A DNA stretch of 64,000 nt from Imbricaverruca yamaguchii (taxonomy: Eukaryota > Arthropoda > Thecostraca > Neoverrucidae). A model generated the notes under the pieces. It ran no database searches. It was not told where the DNA came from and worked only from the letters and a program-made list of their open reading frames with translations. The translations under genes and the position numbers were made by a program. Below, in pieces: positions 45,573 to 57,700 of this stretch (positions within the stretch are counted from its first letter, which is position 1; every line of letters starts with the position of its first letter). The stretch is from NCBI GenBank assembly GCA_034440575.1, contig JAOTOL010001153.1, positions 246,570 through 310,569 of the forward strand, in the 5' to 3' direction.

Positions 45573-45971
45573 TCAGGGGTGGCTTTTGGTTCCTGATTTC
45601 AATGTCAATCGTATGCATTCGTGCCACTGGGACGAGTGCGGGTGCCTCCAATGTGCCATGTAGTGGCCAGTCAGCAGTGTGCCAGAGTGACTGGCCGTGC
45701 CACATAGGTCGTACTTGCAGGTGTGAGCCGCCGAATATGGCGACAGGTCGAGTCCGTTCGCGGGAAAGCTTACGGTCGTGTTGAGCTTGCTGAGGTCGCA
45801 TTCCTGCAGCGAACACCGCTTCATTTGCACCACCGGAATGCGAGGGGGCTTTTGGACTGAGAAGCCCTTGGTACTCTTCTGGTGCCTCTGGCACTTGCCA
45901 CACATCGGCTTTTCGTCTCCGTCGACCACTTCCTCTCTAGTGAAGAGATGGAAGCGGGCGTGCAGGCTCAC
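45573..45971 (-). pseudogene. Ubiquitin-specific protease (USP2/USP8-like) C-terminal fragment
   Basis: The frame reads FTREEVVDGDEKPMCGKC, KSTKGFSVQKPPRIPVVQMK, DLSKLNTTVSFPANGLDL, SHSGTLLTGHYMAHWRHP and QWHEC. This is the C-terminal half of a USP peptidase domain, which removes ubiquitin from proteins. It includes the zinc-finger CxxC pair and the GHY catalytic histidine block. Conserved positions are damaged (LKRF is MKRC, the LYAVSNHSGT region is changed), and after QWHE the frame leaves the family, where FND would be expected. The stretch is uninterrupted by introns. A decayed processed copy or a decayed exon is the likely explanation. The N-terminal half with the catalytic cysteine is not in the window. 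Confidence 0.7.
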
Positions 45972-46232
45972 CTACCCAAACGTTGACGGGATGGGCAGTG
46001 TCAGGTATTGTGATGTAAAACTCATCAACCACAACTTGCCCAGCGCCCAGAGTTTCCGACTGCAGCACGCTGGTCCTTACCTTCGGTTCACTCTGGCACG
46101 CTTCCCTCAGTCAGTCCACGAGCATCGGCACGGCAAATAACGCAAAACAGTCGGCAAAGGTGGCTCAGACATTACGTCACACATCGCACCAAACTAGGTC
46201 ACGTGACGCGGGCCGGACCAGGTGGTCACGAT

Positions 46233-46478
46233 CCGGTCCGGCGTCCGTCCGCTCCGCTGTGGCGTCCGTCCGCTCCGCTGTGGCGTCCGTCCGCTCCGCT
46301 GTGGCGTCCGTCCGCTCCGCTGTGGCATCCGTCCGCTCCGCTGTGGCGTCCGTCCACTCCGCTGTGGCGTCCGTCCACTCCGCTGTGGCGTCCGTCCGCT
46401 CCGCTGTGGCGTCCGTCCGCTCCGCTGTGGCGTCCGTCAGCTCCGCTGTGGCGTCCGTCAGCTCCGCTGTGGCATCCG
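46233..46478. repeat. 21-bp minisatellite
   Basis: About 11 copies of GTCCGTCCGCTCCGCTGTGGC. Since 21 is divisible by three, open frames on both strands run across it (VASVRSA on plus), with flanking sequence showing no known domain. Confidence 0.95.
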
Positions 46479-46685
46479 TGTGGACCAGCGAGACGCGCCG
46501 GCTTTTGTCCGCTGCTGGTGGAACAGCACGGACACTGGACCGCCTTGAACGGACCGGTTAGCTTGCCATACACAGCCGATGTCATTTACAGATGGCCACG
46601 TCGCGTAAGTCGCCGCCTGCCGACAGAAAAACCTGGCCTGTCGGTTCGTCGCGATAACGGTGTCGATTGAAGTGATGGTGGCAGC

Positions 46686-46863
46686 GGCGCAGCCAGGAGT
46701 TTCATCAGGGGGCCCGACCCATAAACAATGTCATCAAACAGACAACCCTTGCGGTGCAATTTGCGCACGGAAAGTTGTTTTGCGTGGCGAAAACGTCAAA
46801 GCTTTTTAAATCTGGTGTATTTTTGGTTGCTAGGGGAGCCCCCGGTCCCCTCCTGGCTGCGCC
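46686..46863. mobile_element. Short foldback element with 14-bp perfect TIR
   Basis: GGCGCAGCCAGGAG at the left and its exact inverse CTCCTGGCTGCGCC at the right bound 178 bp. Next to each terminus lies a GGGGG-type run. No target duplication was found. Confidence 0.5.
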
Positions 46864-47605
46864 TCTGGACAGTGGGCCGCCGCCGGAGGAAGTCAGTCGG
46901 TATTGGTTACTCTGATTGGAGAAAAGTCAAGGAAGTCCTACATTTGGTAGGGAAGATTGGGCCAAGATTATTCCGATTTCTTAGTAAGGATCACCTGATT
47001 GGTGCTGTATATTACTGTGAGAAGTATCACCGTGTGCTATCCTATCTTATCCTATCTTTTGGTCACCATGACATGTTTTATGTAACATAAATGGCATCTG
47101 TAACCACTTCGTGTAAGAATGAACCTTCCTTTCCTTGTGTCGACTCCATAGCCAGTGCATCCAGGTCCTTTTTCTCGGGACATATTCTTAGATTGAATCA
47201 GGAGAATGGCAATTTAACATTAGCAGGGTATGAAACCAGGGTTATCAATTTCTACGGAATCGCTGCGCCCCATCTTCAAGAAATTTGAGGAACCCTGGCA
47301 CGACTACACAGAGGAGCCACGGACCCATCGAGTTCTATTTGCATACACGAGAAGCATTCAGCAGCATCACAGTACATGCGGATTCCAGCCATCGATAGCT
47401 TCTCACGCTGGTGATAGTTTCTCTGCACTAGGAGCACGTCCAGCAATATCTGCGGACGGGCTGGTCCAGTGCAGGTGCGCGCAGCCTCCCCACGGGGTCA
47501 CTGACCTGGTACGGCCCACACGCGCGTGCCGCACGTGCCGGAACGCTGTCGGTGTTTGATTCAGCCGCCGCGAAGGCGCCGGCGAACACCACACGTGACC
47601 TGCGT
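46864..47605. other. No gene recognised
   Basis: Unique sequence; short frames only. Confidence 0.45.
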
Positions 47606-47935
47606 GGTCGGCGAACAACAGCGGGCGGGACAATGATGCGGTAACAGAGCCACACCTGGGTGCCAGGTCAGGTCGGCTCTGTCGCGTGGTCGGCGAACAA
47701 CAGCGGGCGGGACAATGATGCGGTAACAGAGCCACACCTGGGTGCCAGGTCAGGTCGGCTCTGTCACGGGGTCGGCGAACAACAGCGAGCGGGACAATGA
47801 TGCGGTAATAGAGCCACACCTGGGTGCCAGGTCAGGTCGGCTCTGTCACGGGGTCGGCGAACAACAGCGGGCGGAACAATGATGCGGCAATAGAGCCACA
47901 CCCGGGTGTCAGGTCAGGTCGGCTCTGACATGCGA
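47606..47935. repeat. 82-bp tandem repeat, four copies
   Basis: Copies beginning GTCGGCGAACAACAGCGGGC at about 47608, 47690, 47771 and 47852. Each ends with ACCTGGGTGCCAGGT, a small hairpin, and CAGGTCGGCTCTG. Confidence 0.95.
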
Positions 47936-48845
47936 CTCGCGAATGGCAAGTACAAAGGTCAAGGTCACCGATCAGGTTAATGTTGAAGGGCAAGGAGATA
48001 TGCGATGAGATTTCCAAAACAGGCGAAGTTGAAATTTCGAAAGATTTTGTACTTGGGAAATCTAACGGGTAGAGCCAACGCAAAGAGGGTTGTTGTCCCA
48101 TTTTTACACTCGCAGTGCAGGAGTGGGCCATCTTGACCCCTCCCCTCACGTTTGTCTAACTTAATTCCTGAACCGTTTATGATATCTCGCTGAAATATGG
48201 CATGACTTCAGACAATGAATGAGTGTGCGCATTGCTAAGAAGTTAAGTCCAGTCTGGCAAACTTGTGCAGCAATGGCGGGTCAGTCAAATCACGACCTCG
48301 TCTTATTGCTTCGTCACAAGCAATGCTGTACATTCATGTATGTACATTATTTTTGTTATACATTCCTTCATTAAATTTAAATTCCTAAAATATATTGAAA
48401 CATTTGTCACCAGCAAAGCATGCAGGATGCAATCAAAGGTGTAATGTTTGTGCATATAAAGGTGATTGAAGAAAAACGTAAAGAAGCAAAGTGTAACCTC
48501 ACGTCAGGTACTTCGGCCAAATGAAAGCGTAAACTAGAAAAACAATCAGTGTATAATGTTTGGGTGATTGATGTTTTTACAAACTGAATATATGTGGTGG
48601 CAAATTACACATTCTAAGCATATTTAAAGCGTCTAGTCAATATTTGGTTAGATCACAAATATATCACTTGAAATGTTCAGAGGATTACATGTCCTGAGGG
48701 TATACAGATGTTCTGGAGAGTAACTTGTGGGCTATTGTCAAAAGAACATGGCCAAACTAGCGTACTTGTGCACACCGATTTAATGTCGGATGTAAGTGGA
48801 GCTCCCAAATTTTATGTGAAAATTCGACATTTTGTAAACTTTTAA
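47936..48845. other. No gene recognised
   Basis: AT-rich unique sequence with no array or motif. Confidence 0.5.
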
Positions 48846-49290
48846 CACTCGCACGTCCGGCGGTCCGCGCAAACTTCGCATGTCCGGGGGGGGGGGGCGG
48901 ATGTCTGCCCCCTAAGATCTCTGGAACTATGCTAGCTAGCGAGAAACGGAAAACGGCGTTGGATAGCTGGTGACAGGCTCTATCGAAAGTGTTTCGGTCA
49001 TTTTTCGCTCAGGTCAACATTCAGGTCACTGAGCCACCATAGGTCAAATTCGACCAGATTAGGTGGGACTCAGATATTGATACATATCTCAGGACCTGTA
49101 ACAGATAGAAACAAATGGCAAACGCTATTCGACAGTCCTTTGGAATGCGCTACTGACAATAGGCGGTGTGATTTAAGGTCAGGTCAACAGAAACTCAGGT
49201 CAAGGTTATGAAGTCATGACCTCAGGTCAAGGTTATGAAGTCATGACCTCAGGTCAAGGTCTAGGGAGGTCATGTAAGGTATCAATCGAC
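48846..49290. mobile_element. Possible third TTAA element (left end only)
   Basis: TTAA at 48842-48845 is followed by CACTCGCACGTCC, a G run and GCGGATGTCTGCCCCC. This is close to the inverted right end of MITE 2 (CACGCGCCCTGG...GGCGGATTGCGCCCCC). The following 300 bp contain at least eight AGGTCA half-sites and a 27-bp duplication. I could not find the other end. Confidence 0.35.
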
Positions 49291-51425
49291 ACGTCTTGAC
49301 GATACAAGCACAGTGACAGTAATTTCAGCCTTCTAGCTCAATGCAGTGCGATGTAACGCGCATAAATGTGTAGTGATCTCTGTAGTGAAGAAAATAGTAC
49401 CTTCCGATATGTTAACATTATCGTTCAATAACCTATTTCACTACAACTAAAAGCAATAACAAGCGGCGACCAAAATATCAGGGAGACGATCAAACTCCGC
49501 CGCCTTCACTTTCACTCAGCTCGTCCCCGACAGCTATGGAATGGTGCGTTAGCATGTTGCTGAGCATTATGCCTACGGCCTTGCTGGCCGTACATTGCTG
49601 GCTTAGGCTAGTATTTTGTACTCAAGCAGCTTTGCCGGTTGGCTTGATTAGCTGAGCCAATGATGCGTGCTTGACCTGTGAGTGTGCTGGTGGTGGAGGG
49701 GATAATCTAGTTTTAACTGAACTAATGTGACATTTTGACGTGGAGAAGGCGTGAATGTCTGTCCTCAGGAAGGGGCACCTCTTAGCCCCTTCCGGTGTCA
49801 GCCAGTGTATGGACTAATACGTGACTAAAAGGATAACGTTAGTCCTATGAGAGGACTCCTGTGTGAATGTCATCATGGGACTCCTCCCTCCCATGTTACA
49901 CCTCCTCTATCATACGACTATCTTCTGCCTCCCATGTCACAGGACTCCTCCCATAAAACTTATATGGAACTGCCTGCGAAGACAGGAATTAAAATCGCCT
50001 TCTGGAAAGTGTTCGCGTGGCTGGCACCAGTTACTCGGATAGCGCCGTTTGTGTATGAAAGTGTTGGCTTCTCCGGAACAGCTACCGATAGCCAGACAGT
50101 GGCACGGTCCGTCGTGCTGAGCCGTGCCATATTACCTCTCTATGTGAGGAAGTTGCTGAGTTGACAGGCGGATGTCCAACAAGGAGAGGCTTAAGGCTAG
50201 TGCACTGAGCATGGGACCTGTTATTCGGCTAGAACGTGACCCGGGCAAGAAAATCCCTTTGTCTAACATCGAGACACAGCGAAACATTAGGCTGACTGTG
50301 GCCATGAATTGCACGTTTCCTTGATAAAGCATTGCCTTTGCAACAATGAAAGATACAGTTTGCCTTTACATTGGAAACTACGCTTATCGGAGTTGCATGA
50401 CATCGATTGAGAATCAAATATTCGCATTTATATTTCGATTATTGCATTATTGCCATTTCATATTAATGCCAGGCACTAATAATATATTCAGCTAATCTGT
50501 TGAGATGCCCTGGTTTTCTGGCGAGGAGCACGAAGATGAGTCAATATTACACTATGAACTTTTCCTTGAAAATAAAAATGTCCTTAAAAATCCTTGAAAA
50601 TCAAATAACTCCTTTATAATCCTTGAAGATCCGTGGATAATCGGGTCCAACTTTTCTTCAAATAAAAAACAACACTCCATAATATTGATATGAGATCTCT
50701 GTGAACCATCAAATCAGCTGCGTTAAGCTTCGCATCACTTGTATTATGTCTAATATTACATCGCATTAAACTTCGTGGAGACATCAGTTCGGGACGACTT
50801 TACGCCTTTTTTCATTGATACAAAAACAAGTGAATATGTGTTGGTACATTTTCTTAAGCATGACTTTGTCAGCTTGTCGGCATCCCTGGAATTTTAAAGT
50901 GACAAGTCAAGACGAAAAGCTGTCACCTCAAGTCACTAAATAGTGAGCATGTCTCCGAAGGTCTACACCTCAAAAGTATTTACATCTTGCGGAATCCGTG
51001 ATAACACTCAATGCTTTACCGATTCAGTGTCCATTCCAGTGTTGTGCGAACATGCATAATATACCTCTGGATTGAGAAATCCTATCACTTGAAGAACACG
51101 ACAAGGTCACGTCAAGATGATGCGACCTCATCACAGCCTTCACTATTATGTTATCACTACATATGTCAGCTTGTGAAGAATAAAAACAAGGAACTATCGG
51201 ATGATGCTGAAAACACCTTTGTTCGAAACACACATGCTTGACTTGGCCTTCCGTCTAGCGGTACTGATTGATGTGCATGCATCTTGTGAACAACTTGGGT
51301 GTATTTTATCAGGATATATCGGGAGTTGGATTTTATTGAGGTTATAATACATATCAATTGTATGCATACGAGGATTTCATAAATGGTATATTATATTTGA
51401 TAATACAATATCAAGAAGACACTAT
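49291..51425. other. No gene recognised
   Basis: About 2.1 kb, AT-rich toward the right. A plus frame of 105 codons at 49847-50164 has no recognisable motif. Confidence 0.45.
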
Positions 51426-51580
51426 ACATGTATATATATATACATACACAAATATATGTATATATATGCGTGAGTTCGTGTGCGTGTGTGTGTGCGTATG
51501 TGTGTGTGTATGTGTGTGTGCGTGTGTGGTGTGTGCGTGTGTATGTGTGTGTATGAATGTGTGTATGTGTGTGTGTATTC
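51426..51580. repeat. (TA)/(TG)n microsatellite
   Basis: Short TATA tracts pass into about 100 bp of GTGTGT/GCGTGT repeats. Confidence 0.93.
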
Positions 51581-52899
51581 AAGTAGATATTCAGGAAAAT
51601 ATATCAGTATTTTATCAGGATTTGGATGTCTTCATTGGTTCGAACATAATTCACATCTCAATTGTTGTTGTATGTGGAAAATATTGACCTCCTTGATCTA
51701 ATCTATACTAGCCCCGATGTCGGCAAAATTTTAATTTAGCTGTGACTTCGTCCAGCTTCTAATGCTGTTCGAATTTTACCCTCAACAGTTTGTTCCGAAG
51801 GTTTCGCACCATAAACGTGCCGTAAAAGCGTTCGTAATGTGAATGTAAACTTACTTGTTCTGCAGAGAGCCTATTAAGTTCGGTTTTCACCGACAGTTCG
51901 CTAATGTAATTAACGCGTTTAGTTTTTGTGAATTTTTATGACATAAAATATACTCTGCGCCCAAATTGTAGCCTTCATTTTGGCCGAAGGCAAATTCTGA
52001 GCGGAATTCTATGGGACCTCTCGGTGTTTCTTTCCTTTCTAGTGCACGAAAATCAAGTTATACGCATGTTAGTTGACATGAATGATGACTAGTTTTTCCT
52101 GCATTACTTCAGAACGTATTTGTAACTATTCTACATTGACTGGCACGTAGTAAGCATAGGGAGGAGAGCCCGCTCCAGGGGATCAAACAGATGATCTCAC
52201 AGCTCAAATTGGCCGTGTGATAGTAAGAATATAATGAAGTACTTTTGGCATCTTTATTTTGCCAATCATTTTATTGGCAAACTACCATTTTACCTTCGCC
52301 AGAGGACGATCTGGGAAGCAGGATTTCTGAGGCACCTTAAACAAGTTTAACACCATTTGCGCATGAACAGCAGCGTTATAGACCCGTTATAGCATGCTTC
52401 ACTGATCCTGAAGTGTGTTTTCTTAATATTACCCAGTGGTATCCAGCAGATATGTATAGGTATATGTTGCATATTTAGTGGCAAGGCTTACACCAGTGGC
52501 AGAGGTGACAACAGAGAGACTAAAGTTTGGTCCGATCGGTTACAAACAACGGTAAGACAGTTGGCGATTTATCTTTCGCAACTGCATTTGCACACACATT
52601 TCGCCATGCGAATTGTTTCCATTTGGGTCGGAAGCCGACCGAGAGCTGCTTTAGGGCACTTCGAATTATTTATATTTTTTTGTGCTATGCTTCCCGATTA
52701 TTTGTGTGCAAATGTGCTTCCATAGTCATGCAGGATTTCACCATCGTTTGTATTTTTCTTTCGCGTACATACGATGCGCAGTGATATCACACCGAGATAG
52801 AAAATACAGTTTAATGGTGAGCAAGTGAGGAACAATCAATTTTGTAAGTCATTCAAAGCAAGATAAATATCAATACACTTTTTCAGCGTAGGCGTTGCC
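51581..52899. other. No gene recognised
   Basis: AT-rich unique sequence. Nothing recognised. Confidence 0.5.
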
Positions 52900-54596
52900 T
52901 CCCCGTCGAGACATCACCTTTCCGTGGTGGTGGGGGGGGGGGCACCACCACGGAAATTGCGTGCCCCAATAATCAGGCGACCTCGGCCATTGATTTGAGT
53001 TTTCGTAGTCCACAGTTGGCACAATATCTCGATTGGTCTGTGTCTGACGACCCAATTGGTAGTGATCACTTCCCAATCTGGATCACATATCGAAGGAACA
53101 CAACACTGAACACGAGACCCCAACGGTAGAACTTACGCAAGGCTGACTGGGATAAATGTGAAAGTCAACTCAAGGACGTATTTTCTACTCCGTCTGGACA
53201 ACAGCCACGCTCAATTGATATATTTTCATCACTGCTCTTAGAGGCAACAGCAGGGTGCGTCCCAAAACCGCTCGGGTCCCCCTGTCGAACCCCTGTCCCA
53301 TGGTGGACCACAGAGTGTCGAGACACAATTCGGGCACGACACCGTTCATTCAAACATTTAATCGCGAAAGTACCACATCCAATCTTACTTTGTTTCGTAG
53401 GGCAAGAGTGAAGGCACGCTCGATCATTTCGGAGGCCAAGCGCGAATCGTGGAAGGCCAATGTCAATACCCTAAATCGTGTAGCTCCTCGTCACAGGTAT
53501 GGTCTAGAGTGAAAATAATTTCTGGTACATGCTGTTCGGCTCCACTCACCGTGCTGCGGATAGCAGACCAGGATCTAATTTACCCTGCGGAAGTTGCGTA
53601 CGAGATTGGTCGTACTTTATCCCAAAAACGTCGATGCAGCACTGCTCATCCTGAATTGTTACGCCACAAAGCTGTGTGCGAGTCGATGCCAGTTGATTTT
53701 ACGACATCCCTGCATCATTCATACAATCGCCGTTTTACCATGCAAGAGCCAACGTTCGCCATCGCATCCCTCCAGACTCCGTCCGAGGGGCAGGACGGTA
53801 TTCATAATGATATGCTGAAGCGCCTTCCGCACTGCGCTCTTGTTTGTCTCCTTCAATTCCTTGTGGATTGGTGATCATTTTCCCCCTCTTGGCGAGATTC
53901 TGAAACCAGGAAAGACTGGCCGTGACCTCTCGCATTATCGTCCTATCTCGCTGACATTATGTCCTTGTAAGCTCAACGAGCGTATGATAAACGTTCGCCT
54001 CAGCTGGTTTCTTGAGAAAGAAGGCATCCTTACAGGCTCGAAGTGTGGATTCATGAAAAATCGTAGTGCCATAGGTTATATTTTACGACTGGACACAGAA
54101 GTAAGACATGGAAAAATGACACGTAGGAGCTATTTTCTTTGACATTGAGGCTGCCTATGACACTGTGTGGCGATACGGAACACTGAAGAATGTGTGGAAC
54201 CACGCGATACGTGGACCTATGGGAACCTTTCTCCAAAACTTTCTATGTGACCGTACCTTCCGTGTTCGCGTGGGAAATCACATGTCACCACATTTTGTCC
54301 AGAAGAATGGTGTCCCACAGGGAAGTATGCTTAGTGTTGCGTTGTTCGCAATTTTAATAACTGAAATTGAAAACGGACTATCACCAAGTATTAGAAGGTC
54401 ACTGTTTGTTGATGAGTTGGCTATCTGGTCATGTGCGGCACGGTCACCATCCATGGAAAGACAGCTACAGATGGCCGTAGCATCCATTGAGAAGTTTATG
54501 ACTATAAACGGCGCTCGATTTTCTACTTCTAAAACGATGGCTGTTCACATAATTTTTAAATACCAGGGGTGCAGGGCTTTTGGTGGTGTTATATAA
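52900..54596 (+). mobile_element. I-like LINE copy B, internally deleted and broken
   Basis: Starts with GTCGAGACATCACCTTTCCG, the same motif as at the leader of copy A. After a G run it jumps directly to the end of the endonuclease domain (LSFRSPQLAQYL, IGSDHFPIW at about 53060). The linker has TPVPWWTTECRDTIRARH, and the RT part reads YRPISLTLCPCKLNERMINV, GVPQGSMLSVALF and LFVDELAIW. The second catalytic aspartate is glutamate. Several frames are used. The copy stops at about 54560, before the thumb, with no RNase H. ORF1 and most of the endonuclease are missing. Confidence 0.8.
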
Positions 54597-54734
54597 TGAA
54601 GATTATCCCCGGTCTTAAAGGCTTCACGCCCACCGGCATGGGGATGTTGTGAATTAATAAAGTGGCTATTGAATATTGTGATGTGATGTGTTTTTTAAAT
54701 ACCGGAACCCCGAAAAATTTTACCCCCCCCCCCC

Positions 54735-57700
54735 CCCCTTCTTTGTTGGACCTAAGTCTATGCAGTCCACAACTCACCCAACTTTTTAACTGGACCGTGG
54801 CCGATGACCCCCTCGAGAGCGACCATTTCTCAATGTGGTTGAACCACCACGATGGCGTTGTACTTGGTTTTATACTCGGACCCGACCACGCCGATGGAAT
54901 TTTAGGAAGGCTAACTGATCAAAACATGAAACACAACTGGAGGATATTTTTTCCGTATCACCTGACGATACACCTGTGTCGGTGGAGGAATTTACGAACG
55001 TTCTGGTCCAGACCGCCACTGTCTCCATTCCTCTTACTTCTGGCGCTCCTCGTCGCACACCCGTCCCGTGGTGGACGGAGGAGTGTCGTAAGGCAATCAG
55101 GGCAAGACGCCGCGCCTTCAGAGCTTTTGACAAGTCTTGTAGCACGGCCAACCTCATCGCCTTCCAGCAGACTAGGGCCTGCACACGGAGAACTATTCGA
55201 GAGGCAAAGAGTATCTCGTGGATGGACTACGTTAGCACGCTAAATCGCACCACGCCTGTCTCACAGGTCTGATCCAGAATCAAGCGAATCGCTGGCAAAT
55301 TCAGTTCCGTCCCTCTTCCAGCACTACGGCCCGGCGGTCGTGACGTCACCCACCCAGTCGACGTGGCCAGTGAGATGGCCCGCACAATATCCAGTCGATG
55401 TCGGTGCAACAGTGGATATGATGTATTCGTACACCGCAAAGCAGACTGTGAGAGAAAGCCATTGAACTTTTTCACTCCTGAGAGGTTATATTATAGCGAA
55501 CCATTCACCATGGATGAGTTACTTTCTGCCATTGGAACCCTTCGAAGCGTTTCTGAAGGCCCCGATCAAATACTTAGCGACATATTGAAGCACATTCCAT
55601 CACGTGCACTTACTACTATGTTGAAGACCCTGAGCTCACTCGGGGTCAATGGGGACTTTCCATCAACATGGCTTGAAACTATTATGATCCCAGTCATAAA
55701 ACCCGGGAAGGATAGCTTGGGCTCGACGAGCTACCGACCAATATCATTAACATCATCATTCTGCAAATTGCTGGAGAAGATTGTTAATGTGCGTCTGACG
55801 CGGTTTCTGGAACAACATGACATTTTAAATAACGCACAGTGTGGTTTTAGGAAAAACCGCAGCACTGTGGACATCTTTTAACTCTTGACACCGTGGTACG
55901 GGCAGCTTTCCACCAAAAGCGTTACGTTAGTGCAGTGCTCCTTGATATTCAAGGAGCATATGACATCACTTTGCACTGCGGCATTCTCATGTAGGCATTC
56001 AGGTATGGAATCCGTGGCTCCATGGGACTCTTACTCTAAAACCTTTGTCGAGACGAGTTTTCCGCGTACGTATTGGTAGCCACCTGTCGGAGAGATATCC
56101 ACAAACGGAAGAGGTACCCCAGGGCAGTGTGCTAAGCGTTGCACTGTTTGCCATCATGATTCATGATATATGCGAGTCCCTTCCTCGACAGATTGACAGG
56201 CCACTATTCATGGATGATGTTGCAATTTGGTGCTGCACATCCAGTGCACCATCAATGGCCCGGCGGTTGCAGCGGGCAGTATCCCATTTGAAAAACTGGA
56301 GCTATGAGAATGTGCTTCGGTTCCCTGTTGCAAAAACCGTTGGGATGCATTTTTGTCGGTGTCGTCGAAGCTGTCCAGGCCCATCTATCCAGCTGTATTG
56401 GGAACCCATTTCCTTTCAGCGCACCGCCAGGTTTTTAGAAGTCATTTTTGACACCTGTCTTACTTACAAGGAATATTTTAAAGCACTTCGGGAGAAATGT
56501 TTCACATCGGTAAACCTACTGAGTATGGTTGCACGCACGTCCTACGGTGGCGACAGAAAAACCATGCTGCTGTTGTATCGTTCCCTCATCCGAGCAAAAC
56601 TGGACTATGAATGTTTTGTATATAACAGTGCGTGTACAACAAGCAAACGCACACTGAACACTGTACACCACTCGTCCCTCCGTATTGTGGCCTGCGCTTT
56701 TCGTACTTCGCCTTCTGTAAGCCTACTGGCTGAAGGTCATGAACCGCCATTCTCGCTGCGACGTGAAATGCTCGGGATGGACTATGCTTGTAAATTGCGT
56801 CAATTCCCCGACCATCCTACATATGCGCACGTTTTCTTTCGTCGCCTAATCGCATCATTCTGTCGAGGATGCACTATGCATTTCATCCCATTTTGCGTTG
56901 GGATACTTAGGAACTTTGAGGGCTGTAGGAAATCATGCAATCATATTTTACGCAGACGCCACAATGGCCCGCTCTGGTAATAGACAAGTCGCTTTCTTCG
57001 GTGAGGAAGGAGGATGCTACACCACAAGACCGTCTGTCACGTGCCCTGGAACACGTAGCCTCATTCGAGGGATACGTCCCGATATATACATACGGATCTA
57101 AGACTGATGCTGCTGTGGGCAGTGCATTTGTTTCTGGGTCTCTGTCAAGATCTTTTTCCATACCACCACATGCGACGGTCTACACATCGGAGCTGGTTGC
57201 CATCACAAAGGCCCTCAGTTTTATTGAAGTAGGGCGGGAGACCTCGCATGTCATTTTTACCGATTCCCTCAGCAGTCTCTGGGCACTAAGATAGTTTAAC
57301 CCACCTGACCCCATTGTACAAGATGGTTTACAGCGTCTGAGATTGCTGGCTCAAGTTGGAAAGGCTACTGTCCTCTGTTGGATCCAGAGCCATGTCGGCA
57401 TCATGAAGAACGAGGCAGCGGATGCTGCTGCGAAGCGAGCAGCCCAAGCGCCATACCTACAATCTATGCCGTTACCAGCCAGATACTATTACCACTCCAT
57501 CGTGACCTTTGTTCTTAAAAAGTGGCAGTCTAACTTAGGACGCGTTGCAGGACAACAAATTACGAGCAATCAAGATATGTCTTAAAGAGTGGCCCTCGTC
57601 CTACCGTAGGACGAGGCGGGACGAGGTTGTATTCTGCCGCCTTATGCCGCGGTTGTGCTCTGTGGGGAGGACAGGCCAAAGTGTCCTCGATGTCATGCAC

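Noticed and set aside
45985..46080. Minus-strand segment VVVDEFYITIPDTAHPVNVW before the USP fragment as an additional exon
   Set aside because: It reads like protein and ends at a GTAGGT donor-like site, but it is in another frame, matches no USP region and I do not recognise the family.
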